Below, piece by piece: positions 35,676-44,708 of a stretch of DNA of 64,000 nt. Positions within the stretch are counted from its first letter, which is position 1. Each line of letters begins with the position of its first letter. This stretch comes from Candidatus Hydrogenedens sp. (GTDB taxonomy: Bacteria; Hydrogenedentota; Hydrogenedentia; Hydrogenedentales; Hydrogenedentaceae): positions 1 through 64,000 of the forward strand of contig DAOSUS010000003.1 in the NCBI GenBank assembly GCA_035378955.1. Reading direction: 5' to 3'. The translations under genes were made by a program, and so were the position numbers. The notes under the pieces were generated by a model. It had not been told where the DNA came from and searched no databases. It saw only the letters and a program-made list of their open reading frames with translations.

Positions 35676-36255
35676 TTTATTTCGTGGCAAAATAACAATT
35701 AAAGATTGGGCAGTCTTTGGTTTAGTTGTGGCCGTTGTTGTTGGATTATTTATTGTTGCTTATCTGTTACTTTTTATTCCTCAACAAAATAAGATTGCAC
35801 AAATACAAAATGATATTAAAGATTTGCAAAAAAAGATTTCGGATGCGAAAAAAACTGTAGAAAACTATGACAAGTTACAAAATCAAGCAAAGAAAATGGA
35901 CAATCTGGTGAAAATGTTCAATGAACGATTGCCTGAGAAAAGAGAAGTTCCGAAACTTATGAAACAATTTGAAAGTATGGGCGATAGTCTTGGATTAAAG
36001 ACCCAACTCACTCCTCTACCAACTACTGTGGATTCATCAAAAGAGGTCATCCCTTATCAGGTTGTGGCGAAAGGCTCTTTTCACCAAATTGTTGCTTTCA
36101 TTAATCTATTGGAAAAAGACCAGCGTTATTTAAAAATTTCTGACCTTGATATTGGCCCTGAAAAAGCAGGGATTTGTGAAGCAAAATTTGTTCTTAGTAC
36201 ATTCCGATTCGTTGAACAAGAAGATACTGGAACCCAACAACAGAAGAAGTCATAA
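35668..36255 (+). CDS. pilO: Type IV pilus assembly protein PilO
   Basis: 195 residues from ATG 35668, chosen because GGGAG lies 6 nt upstream; the open frame from 35644 is not preceded by a site. One membrane helix (about 13-36), a coiled coil (QNKIAQIQNDIKDLQKK) and a ferredoxin-like periplasmic domain with LPTTVDSSKEVIPYQVVAKG. Overlaps the end of pilN by 8 nt. Forms PilN-PilO heterodimers in the inner-membrane alignment complex. Confidence 0.9.
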   Translation: MIDLFRGKITIKDWAVFGLVVAVVVGLFIVAYLLLFIPQQNKIAQIQNDIKDLQKKISDAKKTVENYDKLQNQAKKMDNLVKMFNERLPEKREVPKLMKQFESMGDSLGLKTQLTPLPTTVDSSKEVIPYQVVAKGSFHQIVAFINLLEKDQRYLKISDLDIGPEKAGICEAKFVLSTFRFVEQEDTGTQQQKKS

Positions 36256-36257
36256 CT

Positions 36258-36842
36258 ATGGATAACAGAAGACAAATAATCATAGCAGGTGCGTTACTCG
36301 TTATACTTATCGGTGTTCTTTTTTATCAATTTGTTTTGGCAAAACCAAAACCACCATCATCTCCATCAACGACCAATACCCAAGCTCCGGCTCCAACGCC
36401 TGCAAAATCACCCACACCTACCCCCTCAACACCTGTCTCTGCCGGAGGTACATCCATTGCACCGACAATTGATACTTTAGAACAAAATGTTGATGAGATC
36501 ATTGAAAACTTATTAACTGCCATTCAAATAGTTCAGTTTAACTATCAAGAAATAGTCCCCCCTCGAAATCCAATGACACCACTGGTTGGTGTAATACAGA
36601 CAACAATGTTTGAAGCAGAGACTCCTGTTCCAAGCACAGAAGTAACCCCGGGACAGGTTTTGAGTAAAAAGATTTCGGCAATAATCTGGGATGAATATCA
36701 ACCTTTAGCCATAATTGATAATAAACTTGTGGCAGAAGGACATACCTTTCCAGACCGTATACAAGTATTTAAGATTGAACCATCAAGAATCGTATTTAAA
36801 CTCGAAGATACAATTTTCCCGGTAAGATTAAAGGAGCAATAA
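36258..36842 (+). CDS. pilP: PilP-like pilus protein
   Basis: 194 residues. One N-terminal membrane helix (about 8-28), a Pro/Thr-rich spacer (QAPAPTPAKSPTPTPSTP) and a small beta domain ending KLEDTIFPVRLKEQ, as in PilP. No lipobox cysteine follows the helix, unlike classical lipoprotein PilP, so it may be anchored by the helix in the inner membrane. Placed between pilO and pilQ, in the canonical order, 2 nt from both. Confidence 0.7.
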   Translation: MDNRRQIIIAGALLVILIGVLFYQFVLAKPKPPSSPSTTNTQAPAPTPAKSPTPTPSTPVSAGGTSIAPTIDTLEQNVDEIIENLLTAIQIVQFNYQEIVPPRNPMTPLVGVIQTTMFEAETPVPSTEVTPGQVLSKKISAIIWDEYQPLAIIDNKLVAEGHTFPDRIQVFKIEPSRIVFKLEDTIFPVRLKEQ

Positions 36843-36843
36843 A

Positions 36844-39501
36844 ATGCAAAAAAGGAAAAATATCTGTTCCACTTTACATCAAACTGTTATAACAGCACCA
36901 TGTAAAAAGGGGTATTTTGTTTCTGGTTTTCTGCTGTTTTTCTCTATACTTTTTATTGTTTGTTCATCATCTTTTGCTATTGATGATGCAACAAATTCTA
37001 TATGGAAACAGCAGGAAAAAACATGGACTTTCCAAATTAAAAATGATTCCAATATGTCCTATCTCATATCGGAAAACAAAGAAAAGAATGAAATTAAACT
37101 TACATTAGGATGTTCTGAAGGTACTTCTCTCCCTACAGAACAGATATTACAAGATAGACCTGACTTTATAAATATTGCTTGTTCAAAATCCGATAAATCT
37201 GAAGTAGAATACACCTTTTCCATCGCTTCCGATTACTCATATAATGTGCAAAAAGGGGACACAGGATTATTTATCATCTTCAACCCCGTAAAAAATTATA
37301 CTTCTGAAATTGACAAAGTCGCTTTGGATATACAATCCCTCATAAATAATCCTCATAAAACCGAAACCTCTAATATTGATGAAAAAATCAACTCTTTAGA
37401 TAACTCTATTTCTAAACTTAGAGTAGAAAATGAACTCAAATTAGCCAAACAAATAACACCTGAATTTGTAATACAAGAACCAAAACAAGTTTTTGCTCAG
37501 GATACAACAGGAGCCCAGTCCCTTTCTGTGGGAAATGTTGGGAATCCGGAACGAAAAATTGAAATCCGTGAAGCAGAACCTGTAGAACCTCCTTCCCCAC
37601 CCTCTCCACCTGTTGTAGAAAACACAAATACGCAATCTCAATCTGAAACTCCACAGACCCCTTCTGAACCACCTAAAGAACAACAAACCGAACAACCTCA
37701 AGCACCTCAAGGAACCCCTGCAGAAGAAGGGGCACAACCCCCTATGCCTCGCGAAACTACACCGGAACAAGCGGTAGATGCTACCGCGGAAATAACCAGG
37801 GAATTAAGAGAACTTCAATCCACAAATGAAGGAACAGATAAACAATTAGTTCCTATAACTCCTGAAGAACCGAAATCTACAGGAAAACCAGCAGAAGCAG
37901 AAAAGCCAAAACAAGAAGCTCCTGAAGAAATAAAAATAAAACCTTCGCCTAAAGGTTTAGATACAATTATTGATTTTGAATGTGAACAGATGCCATTAGC
38001 CAAAGTAGTTCCTTTATTAGCCTATAAAGCAGGTATAAATGTAATTGCGGGAGCAGATCTCAAAGGCAATGTTACCATGAGTTTGAAACAGGTAACTCTT
38101 AGAAGAGCCATTGAAGCTGCGCTACGAATGAATGGACTTGGAATTATACAAGAAGAAAATATCTATAGAATTGTTCCCTATGAAGAGGCGTTATCCAGTG
38201 ATAGAAGCACTATTGTTGTCCGTCTTGAAAATGCAAAAGCAACTGAAGTAAGAAAAGTCCTTGAAGAAATCTCCAAGGGTACTAAAGGTCGTGAATTTAT
38301 TACCCTTAGTGCCAATGATACAACAAATGTTGTGATTGTCTCTGGACCTGAAGAAAGTATTCAGGGATTGGCACAAATGGCGAGAGAATTGGATATAGCC
38401 AAACCTGTTATTCCAACAATTACGACAACAATCAAATTAAACTATGCAGAGCCGGAAGATTTGGCAAAATCTATCCAAAAAATTCTTACACCCAAAACAG
38501 GAAATGTATCTGCCGATGCTCGTGCAAGAAATATTATCGTAACGGATATTCCGGTTGTAGTTGAACAGGTAAAAGAAATCGTGCAAACCCTTGATGTCCC
38601 TGTTAAACAAGTCCTCATTGATACAATGGTTGTAGATGCCACATTAGGAGATGAATCTCAAACCGGTATTGACTGGTTATTAAAATCTGTTCACAGTCAG
38701 AGTTGGAGAGATTTTGTAATGTATGGGCCGGAAGGTAGAAAAATTGGAAATATTCAACAACTTGATTTAGGTGGAGCATCTAAAACAGGTGATACTATAG
38801 GTAGTCTTACATTTAACATTCTTACAAATGAAATTGATTGGAAGGGTGTTATTAAAGCCCAGATTCAAAATCGGAACGGACATCTTATTTCTAATCCTGT
38901 AGTAGCCACCATTGAAAACAAACCTGCCACAATAACAATCTCTCAAGAAATACCTTACATAGACCTTTCTCAAACAAGTCAAGGAGGTGCTTTAACAAAC
39001 ACCCGATTTAAGCAAATAGGTACAGTTCTCGAAGTAACTCCGCGTGTTACTCATGATAATCATGTTATCATTGATATAAAAGGAAAAGAAAGTACTGTGG
39101 TAGGTGAATTTAATGGCGTTCCTATTGAAGATATGAGACAGGTTACAAGCACACTTCATATTAACAGTGGTCAGACCATCTTTGTAGGTGGTTTAAGAAA
39201 ACGGAACGATAGCGTAACCGCCCAAAAATTGCCGATATTAGGCGATATTCCAGTGTTGAATGTTGTTTTCAGGTCTAATCAACGGAAAGCCCAAATTAAC
39301 GAACTGTTAATCTTCCTTACCTGCTCTGTATTAGAACAGGAATTACCGGAACTTACGGATGAACAGAAAAAAGCTTATGACGACGCCAAGCAGGCACCTA
39401 TGGATGCCAACCTTGGGAAATACATGGGACATGATGTTCTCCATCCCAAAGAAATGGCTACTCCTCCCTATAAATGGAAACGAGTCAAAAAAGACCAATA
39501 A
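36844..39501 (+). CDS. pilQ: Type IV pilus secretin PilQ
   Basis: 885 residues. Signal peptide around FLLFFSILFIVCSSSFA, an AMIN-like N-terminal beta domain (about 50-150), a Pro/Glu-rich linker (about 250-370), STN/N0-like domain GLDTIIDFECEQMPLAKVV (about 374), N1 domains (STIVVRLENAKATEVRKVL; TIKLNYAEPEDLAKSIQ) and the C-terminal secretin pore with VAPR-like residues and the GGLRKRNDS gate-to-rim segment. Forms the outer-membrane pore for the pilus, so the organism has an outer membrane. The window lacks pilB, pilC and pilT; these must lie elsewhere. Confidence 0.93.
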   Translation: MQKRKNICSTLHQTVITAPCKKGYFVSGFLLFFSILFIVCSSSFAIDDATNSIWKQQEKTWTFQIKNDSNMSYLISENKEKNEIKLTLGCSEGTSLPTEQILQDRPDFINIACSKSDKSEVEYTFSIASDYSYNVQKGDTGLFIIFNPVKNYTSEIDKVALDIQSLINNPHKTETSNIDEKINSLDNSISKLRVENELKLAKQITPEFVIQEPKQVFAQDTTGAQSLSVGNVGNPERKIEIREAEPVEPPSPPSPPVVENTNTQSQSETPQTPSEPPKEQQTEQPQAPQGTPAEEGAQPPMPRETTPEQAVDATAEITRELRELQSTNEGTDKQLVPITPEEPKSTGKPAEAEKPKQEAPEEIKIKPSPKGLDTIIDFECEQMPLAKVVPLLAYKAGINVIAGADLKGNVTMSLKQVTLRRAIEAALRMNGLGIIQEENIYRIVPYEEALSSDRSTIVVRLENAKATEVRKVLEEISKGTKGREFITLSANDTTNVVIVSGPEESIQGLAQMARELDIAKPVIPTITTTIKLNYAEPEDLAKSIQKILTPKTGNVSADARARNIIVTDIPVVVEQVKEIVQTLDVPVKQVLIDTMVVDATLGDESQTGIDWLLKSVHSQSWRDFVMYGPEGRKIGNIQQLDLGGASKTGDTIGSLTFNILTNEIDWKGVIKAQIQNRNGHLISNPVVATIENKPATITISQEIPYIDLSQTSQGGALTNTRFKQIGTVLEVTPRVTHDNHVIIDIKGKESTVVGEFNGVPIEDMRQVTSTLHINSGQTIFVGGLRKRNDSVTAQKLPILGDIPVLNVVFRSNQRKAQINELLIFLTCSVLEQELPELTDEQKKAYDDAKQAPMDANLGKYMGHDVLHPKEMATPPYKWKRVKKDQ

Positions 39502-39670
39502 TTATTCTTGATACTCTCTTATTAAACGACATATTCATATTTTCTTAATCAAATTTATTTAAACCTCTCCATATAAATCAAAAATCTAAAATTGCAAAAA
39601 CAAACAAATATATTATATAATTTATTGATTTTATAGTTTATGAATTAAATATATAAGGATTTTGTATTCA

Positions 39671-40549
39671 ATGGAAACTATTAATTTATATAATTTTAAT
39701 TCAACCATAAAAATGTTATCATTGATGCGAAAAAAGTCAGATTTGAAAAATCTGCTTTCTCCTCCCCCCATTCGTATTTATGCAAATCATTTAAATGTCC
39801 CTCCAAAAATATTTGATAAATATTTAAGATTATTCGATTTGCCCTCTTCTGATTTTTTACCTATATCGTATCCTTTTATTTTAACAATGCCCATGCAAAT
39901 ACAATTATTTGCTCATCCTTCAATACTTATAAATCCTTTGGGTTTCTTGCATGTAAGCAATAATATGACATTGTATAAACCTATTCCTAAAGACGAAAAG
40001 ATGGAAGCCTATTGTCATATAGATTTAACTCGATTAGTAAAGAAAGGACTTGAAATAACTGTAAAAATCCTAATAAATTCTAATTCCGAACCAATATGGG
40101 AATGTCATAGCACCTATCTTAAATTCTCAAAAAAGTATAGAGACGAGGAAGGAAATGGGAAAAAACAATTTTCTTTTGAATCGTATGATAAATATGATGA
40201 AGAACACCATTGGTATGTATCAAGAAAAGATGCTTTTTCCTATGCTCGGGTTTCTGGCGATTATAACTTAATACATCTTTCGTCGATATTTGCCCGTATA
40301 GCAGGTCTTCCTAAACCTATTATTCATGGTATGTGGTCTATTGGGAAATGTTTACATTATTTAAGTATTGATAGCTCAAATACTTTATATTTTTATCATG
40401 TATTTAAAGGACCTATCCCCTTAAATTCTTCCTGCAAACTTTGTATAAAGAATACACAAAACGATGCTAAACGCTTTGATTTATTTGTAGAGAATAATCC
40501 TCGTCCCTGCATACAAGGAATTATATCCGCATCTCCTATTGAATTGTAA
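39671..40549 (+). CDS. MaoC-like hotdog protein
   Basis: 292 residues from ATG 39671 (AAGGA 11 nt upstream; the TTG at 39662 has none). The C-terminal hotdog has the catalytic segment ARVSGDYNLIHLSSIFARIA, with Asp and His spaced as in (R)-specific enoyl hydratase, followed by PIIHGMWSIG. The N-terminal half is a second, degenerate hotdog. It probably acts on an acyl-CoA or acyl-ACP. No neighbour on the same strand is close. Distinct from the MaoC protein at 24993, whose active site is altered. Confidence 0.78.
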   Translation: METINLYNFNSTIKMLSLMRKKSDLKNLLSPPPIRIYANHLNVPPKIFDKYLRLFDLPSSDFLPISYPFILTMPMQIQLFAHPSILINPLGFLHVSNNMTLYKPIPKDEKMEAYCHIDLTRLVKKGLEITVKILINSNSEPIWECHSTYLKFSKKYRDEEGNGKKQFSFESYDKYDEEHHWYVSRKDAFSYARVSGDYNLIHLSSIFARIAGLPKPIIHGMWSIGKCLHYLSIDSSNTLYFYHVFKGPIPLNSSCKLCIKNTQNDAKRFDLFVENNPRPCIQGIISASPIEL

Positions 40550-41150
40550 AGAGAACCTCTGAATAGTTTATTTGGGCAACTATAGCACATAGGTAAAACA
40601 TATTGTTTTTTATCTATGAAGAAAACCCAAAATAGGGATGAAGAAAAAAGAAAATATCTTACAAGTTGACATACACTACTATTATTTTTTGTAGACTGAA
40701 TTTAATTTAGTTAAAAAATTATAATCACGAATCCCATTAATAGACACGAATAGAAAAAACCCATCATGCATTATTTTAATCAAACAATGTAGATAAAGCG
40801 TCCTCGCTTTTGATATTTTTAATTGGATAAGTTTTTTACCACAAAGAACACATAGGCTTTGACAGGGTTCACAATGTAGGGGCGAAACATGTTTCGCTCT
40901 TACATATTTTTTATATCACCTCCTCTGTGTCCTTTGTGTAAAATTTCCTTTGTGTCCTCTGTGCTAGATTCTTTTTACCACAAAAAGTGCAAAGACTTTT
41001 CTCAAAGTTTACAAAGTGAAAAGAACCTAAAGAAAAAGGCTTCAAATACAATTTTCTTGCTCTTTTATTCCGATAAGAGGATTGCGTACTGTACCTTTAT
41101 AATTGAGAAGAAAGTATAAATCTGTTAATTTATGTCCTATTGATTACCAA
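40550..41150. other. 600-bp intergenic region with repeat modules
   Basis: Gene-free. It contains cacgaat-type short repeats (about 40725-40760), 'accacaaag' and 'ctttgtgtcctctgtg'-type modules (about 40838-40860 and 40920-41000), and the hairpin listed at 40875. The short frame here is not a credible gene. GAGAACCTCTGAATAG at 40551 resembles the IS5 terminal repeat with one inserted A. Confidence 0.6.
40875..40904. repeat. Intergenic palindromic hairpin (GTAGGGGCG type)
   Basis: TGTAGGGGCGAAAC and GTTTCGCTCTTACA form a continuous 14-bp stem with G-T wobbles around an AT loop. Same family as the hairpin at 54474. Confidence 0.65.
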
Positions 41151-41155
41151 CTAAA

Positions 41156-41192
41156 AAATAAGGCACAGGGAAAATTATCCTGTGCCTTATTT
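41156..41192 (-). terminator. Terminator of hppA
   Basis: AAATAAGGCACAGG pairs perfectly with CCTGTGCCTTATTT (14 bp, 9-nt loop) just after the hppA stop; the minus-strand transcript ends in a T-rich tract. Confidence 0.9.
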
Positions 41193-41220
41193 ATTATTTA
41201 ATATACAAAAATTATTTAAT

Positions 41221-43260
41221 TTATACAAATAATGGGGCTAATACTAAAGCAATTACGCACATTAACTTGATTAAAATATTAATAGAAGGTCCGGCTGTAT
41301 CTTTTAACGGATCACCGACAGTATCACCGACAACCGCTGCCTTATGTGCTTCGGAACCTTTTCCTCCGAAATGACCTTCTTCAATATATTTCTTGGCATT
41401 ATCCATAGCACCACCACTATTTGCCATCTGAATACCAAGCATAACCCCTGTTGTAATTGCACCAACAAGGAATCCTGCCAAAGCTGGGGCACCTAAACCA
41501 AAACCGATAACTACGGGGATTACAATTGCTAAGACACCCGGCACCATCATTCCTTTAATAGCAGACTGAGTGGCAATATCCACGCACTTTTTGCTATCCG
41601 GCATAACATCTTCTTTTCCTTCTTTAAGTCCGGGAATTTCCTTAAACTGTCTTCTTACTTCTGCGATAATGGAATATGCGTTTTTACTCACAGCACTAAA
41701 TAACATGGAACAGAAAACAAAAGGAACCATTCCGCCTATTAAACAACCCGCAAGTATTTTGGGGTCAATTAAAGAAACCTTTGAAGGGTCTAATTTTGCT
41801 GATAACATAAAGGCACTTAACAAACCGATTGCTGCATACGCTGCACTACCAATAGCAAAACCTTTTCCGATAGCGGCTGTTGTATTTCCTACAGCATCTA
41901 AATTATCTGTGATTTTCCGAACACTGGGGTCAAGACCGGACATTTCAGCAATACCACCTGCATTGTCGGCAATGGGTCCATAAGCATCTACAGATAATAC
42001 CATTCCTGTAGTTGCAAGCATACCTAAAGAAGCAAGAGCCACACCATACATTCCACCTACTTTATATGCAAGGATAACAGATAAAGCAAGAACAATGACA
42101 GGAATACCCGTGCTAAACATTCCGACAGATGTGCCACCTACAACAGCAACAGCAGGTCCAGATTGTGCTTCTTCCGCCAATTTTTGCACAGGCTTATATT
42201 TTCCAGAGGTAAAGTATTCGCTGGTAAAACCAACTATAATCCCGGAAACGATTCCATAGATGCAAGCCATAGGAGGTCCCCACCAACTATACTCGGTTCC
42301 ATCTAAATTAAATGTTCCACCTTTTAAATACCCATAACCCAACACACCTAAAATAGTTAAAACAGCACTTACATAAGTTCCCCACATCAAGGCACTCTGG
42401 GGGTCACTTTTAGTAAATGTTTTAACATAGAATACACCAATAATTGAAGCGATAATACCAATAGCGGCAACATAGAAGGGGAATGAAATTACATAAGAAC
42501 TACCCGTTATCATTCCAGCTACAGCAAGACTTGCAATAATTGATTCTACATAAGACTCTAATAAATCAGCACCTAACCCAGCCACATCACCCACATTATC
42601 ACCTACATTGTCTGCAATCACAGCAGGATTTCTTGGGTCATCTTCAGGAATTCCTGCTTCTACTTTTCCGACAAGGTCTGCTCCCATATCAGCACCTTTT
42701 GTATAAATTCCACCACCAGACCGTGCAAATAAAGCTACTAAAGAAGCACCCATTGCATATCCATTCACTATCTGGGCTTCTCCGTTAAAAATCTTATAAA
42801 CAATAACTAACAATAATGTTGCAATCCCGACAACGCCCAATCCCATCACAGAACCGCCACTTACAGCAATGTCAATGGCTGCTTTTACTCCACCTGAGCG
42901 AGCGGCTTCTGTGGTTCTTGCATTGGAACGCGTGGCAATAAACATACCCAAGAAACCTGCCATGGCGCTGGCAACAGCCCCTAAAATGAAAGCGATAGAA
43001 GTTTTCCAGCCTAAGGGCAAATCAGGACGCATTCCACCTACGATGGCAATAAGCACTGCAATAATAAGTACGGTAGCCATTACATAGCGGTATTCTCGCA
43101 AAAGGAAGGCTAATGCCCCTTCTTGAATGGCTTTAGAAATCCGTGTCATCTTCTCATTGCCTTGAGATTTTGACAAAACATACTGAATCATGTAGGCAAC
43201 AACCAATAAAGCAAGGATAGAGGCTGCGCCTGTAACTTTTAAATAACCTAATCCTGTCAT
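41221..43260 (-). CDS. hppA: Membrane-bound ion-pumping pyrophosphatase
   Basis: 679 residues, about 16 membrane helices. The pyrophosphate site is intact: [20 protein letters not shown] and [15 protein letters not shown], and the C-terminal [20 protein letters not shown]. The segment [16 protein letters not shown] has Ala and Gly at the positions that are Lys and Thr in K+-independent enzymes, so this is the K+-dependent type. It pumps H+ or Na+ across the inner membrane at the cost of PPi. GGAG lies 8 nt before the ATG. Single gene with its own terminator. Confidence 0.96.
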   Translation of the reverse strand: MTGLGYLKVTGAASILALLVVAYMIQYVLSKSQGNEKMTRISKAIQEGALAFLLREYRYVMATVLIIAVLIAIVGGMRPDLPLGWKTSIAFILGAVASAMAGFLGMFIATRSNARTTEAARSGGVKAAIDIAVSGGSVMGLGVVGIATLLLVIVYKIFNGEAQIVNGYAMGASLVALFARSGGGIYTKGADMGADLVGKVEAGIPEDDPRNPAVIADNVGDNVGDVAGLGADLLESYVESIIASLAVAGMITGSSYVISFPFYVAAIGIIASIIGVFYVKTFTKSDPQSALMWGTYVSAVLTILGVLGYGYLKGGTFNLDGTEYSWWGPPMACIYGIVSGIIVGFTSEYFTSGKYKPVQKLAEEAQSGPAVAVVGGTSVGMFSTGIPVIVLALSVILAYKVGGMYGVALASLGMLATTGMVLSVDAYGPIADNAGGIAEMSGLDPSVRKITDNLDAVGNTTAAIGKGFAIGSAAYAAIGLLSAFMLSAKLDPSKVSLIDPKILAGCLIGGMVPFVFCSMLFSAVSKNAYSIIAEVRRQFKEIPGLKEGKEDVMPDSKKCVDIATQSAIKGMMVPGVLAIVIPVVIGFGLGAPALAGFLVGAITTGVMLGIQMANSGGAMDNAKKYIEEGHFGGKGSEAHKAAVVGDTVGDPLKDTAGPSINILIKLMCVIALVLAPLFV

Positions 43261-43356
43261 AACATTTACTCCTTTCGTTTAGTTAAATTTTATTGTTTTA
43301 ACCGTATTCACATTTATTTATTTTACTTGCTCACAAACCTTGATATTATCTCATAC

Positions 43357-44079
43357 TTATGATATATTTTGAAGGATGGATAATGCCTTTTGAGCAGCAA
43401 TCTGGGATGCACTTTTCTTGGTTTTACCCTCCCCTGAAGAAATAAATTTATCCTCTATAAAAATTCCTATCTGAAATTTCTTTTGATGGTCAGGACCTTC
43501 TTCTTTTATTACTCGATATTCCGGTAAGGGCCTCTGATTTTTTTGACACCATTCTTGCAATTCAGATTTAGAATCTTTACGGACAGGTAAATGGGAAATT
43601 TGTTCCAGGTATTTTTCAAAAATTTTGTAGATAAATTTCTTTGTTGAGTTCCATCCTTTGTCTAAATAAAAAGCTCCGATAAATGCCTCCATTGCATCTT
43701 CAAGAATAGAATCTTTATTTCTTCCCCCTGCATTCTCCTCTCCTTTACTCATAAGAATAATATCCGGTAGATTTATATTTTTTGCCACCTGACTTAGTGA
43801 TTGTGACCTAACGATAGAAGAACGCATTAAGGTTGATTCTCCCGGAGATAATCCCGGATTGGTATTATAAATATATTCAGCAATAGCCAGTCCTAAAACC
43901 GCATCGCCTAAAAATTCCAAAGATTCATACATACAACGATGTGTTTTTGTTTTTTTACTATATAATGAAGTATGTGTCATTGCCATCTTAAATAAATTAA
44001 TATTTTTGGGCTTAAATCTTAATCTTCTCGCCCAAGATAAAAATAAGATTTCCCACTTACCCTCTATATTTATCTCCAT
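43357..44079 (-). CDS. rnc: Ribonuclease III
   Basis: 240 residues. The RNase III signature ESLEFLGDAVLGLAIAEY binds the catalytic metal, with the second acidic set ILEDAMEAFIGAFYLD. The C-terminal third is a double-stranded RNA binding domain (SKSELQEWCQKNQRPLPEYR ... KKSASQIAAQKAL). Cleaves rRNA precursors and mRNA duplexes. Directly downstream of acpP, as in the common acpP-(fabF)-rnc order, but fabF is missing between them here. Confidence 0.96.
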   Translation of the reverse strand: MEINIEGKWEILFLSWARRLRFKPKNINLFKMAMTHTSLYSKKTKTHRCMYESLEFLGDAVLGLAIAEYIYNTNPGLSPGESTLMRSSIVRSQSLSQVAKNINLPDIILMSKGEENAGGRNKDSILEDAMEAFIGAFYLDKGWNSTKKFIYKIFEKYLEQISHLPVRKDSKSELQEWCQKNQRPLPEYRVIKEEGPDHQKKFQIGIFIEDKFISSGEGKTKKSASQIAAQKALSILQNIS

Positions 44080-44169
44080 AAGATTAAATTCATTTTAACG
44101 ATAATACAAAGTTACTATATTTTATCAAATTGATTTCCTAATATCCAATTTAAAACCTATGCGAAAAAA

Positions 44170-44202
44170 AATCCCTGCAAATAAAATTTATTTACAGGGA
44201 TT
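44170..44202. terminator. Hairpin terminator between acpP and rnc
   Basis: AATCCCTG-C-AAATAAA / TTTATTT-A-CAGGGATT hairpin, with long A and T tracts on either side, downstream of acpP. Read on the minus strand it ends in TTTTTTT. Confidence 0.8.
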
Positions 44203-44221
44203 ATAAATATTCTTTGTTTAT

Positions 44222-44464
44222 TTATTTTACCCGGGATAACACATATTTAATGGCGTCACCCACAGTAATAATTTGATTGGCATCATCATCTAACTGGATA
44301 TTAAATTCCTCTTCAAGAGTCATTAATAATTCCGTTAAATCCAAGGAGTCTGCCCCTAAATCTTCTATAAAACGCGCCTCATCCGTAACCTCGTCTATGG
44401 AACGACTTAAACGGTTGGCGATAACTTCCTTAATTTTACTGACTAAAGCATCGGTATCTGTCAT
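44222..44464 (-). CDS. acpP: Acyl carrier protein
   Basis: 80 residues from ATG 44464 (MTDTDALVSKIKEVIANR); GGAGGTG lies 6 nt upstream, whereas the frame opens 13 codons earlier without a site. The phosphopantetheine serine is in GADSLDLTELLM, followed by an acidic helix EEEFNIQLDDD. Carries acyl chains in fatty acid synthesis. Upstream of rnc on the minus strand but separated from it by a terminator. Confidence 0.96.
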   Translation of the reverse strand: MTDTDALVSKIKEVIANRLSRSIDEVTDEARFIEDLGADSLDLTELLMTLEEEFNIQLDDDANQIITVGDAIKYVLSRVK

Positions 44465-44708
44465 TTTTTCACCTCCTTTCGAAAATATAAAATTATTTCC
44501 CACTTTTGTTACATCATTTTACCAAGATAGGTTGTTTAATGTCAAACATTTTACATTCTAACAATTAATATACATACAGATATATGTTGGATATTTATTT
44601 TTACAAAAAAGTTTCAAAATATTGTTTTTTGCATACATTTATTTTATATTGTATGATTATTATGAACTTTACAAAAGCAACTTAAAACAAATTAGAAAGG
44701 AGAAAGAT

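Noticed and set aside
36258..36842. pilP as lipoprotein
   Set aside because: No L-x-x-C lipobox follows the N-terminal helix.
40889..41119. Short plus-strand frame between the MaoC-like gene and hppA
   Set aside because: It consists of intergenic repeat modules (ccacaaag, ctttgtgtcctctgtg) with no ribosome binding site.
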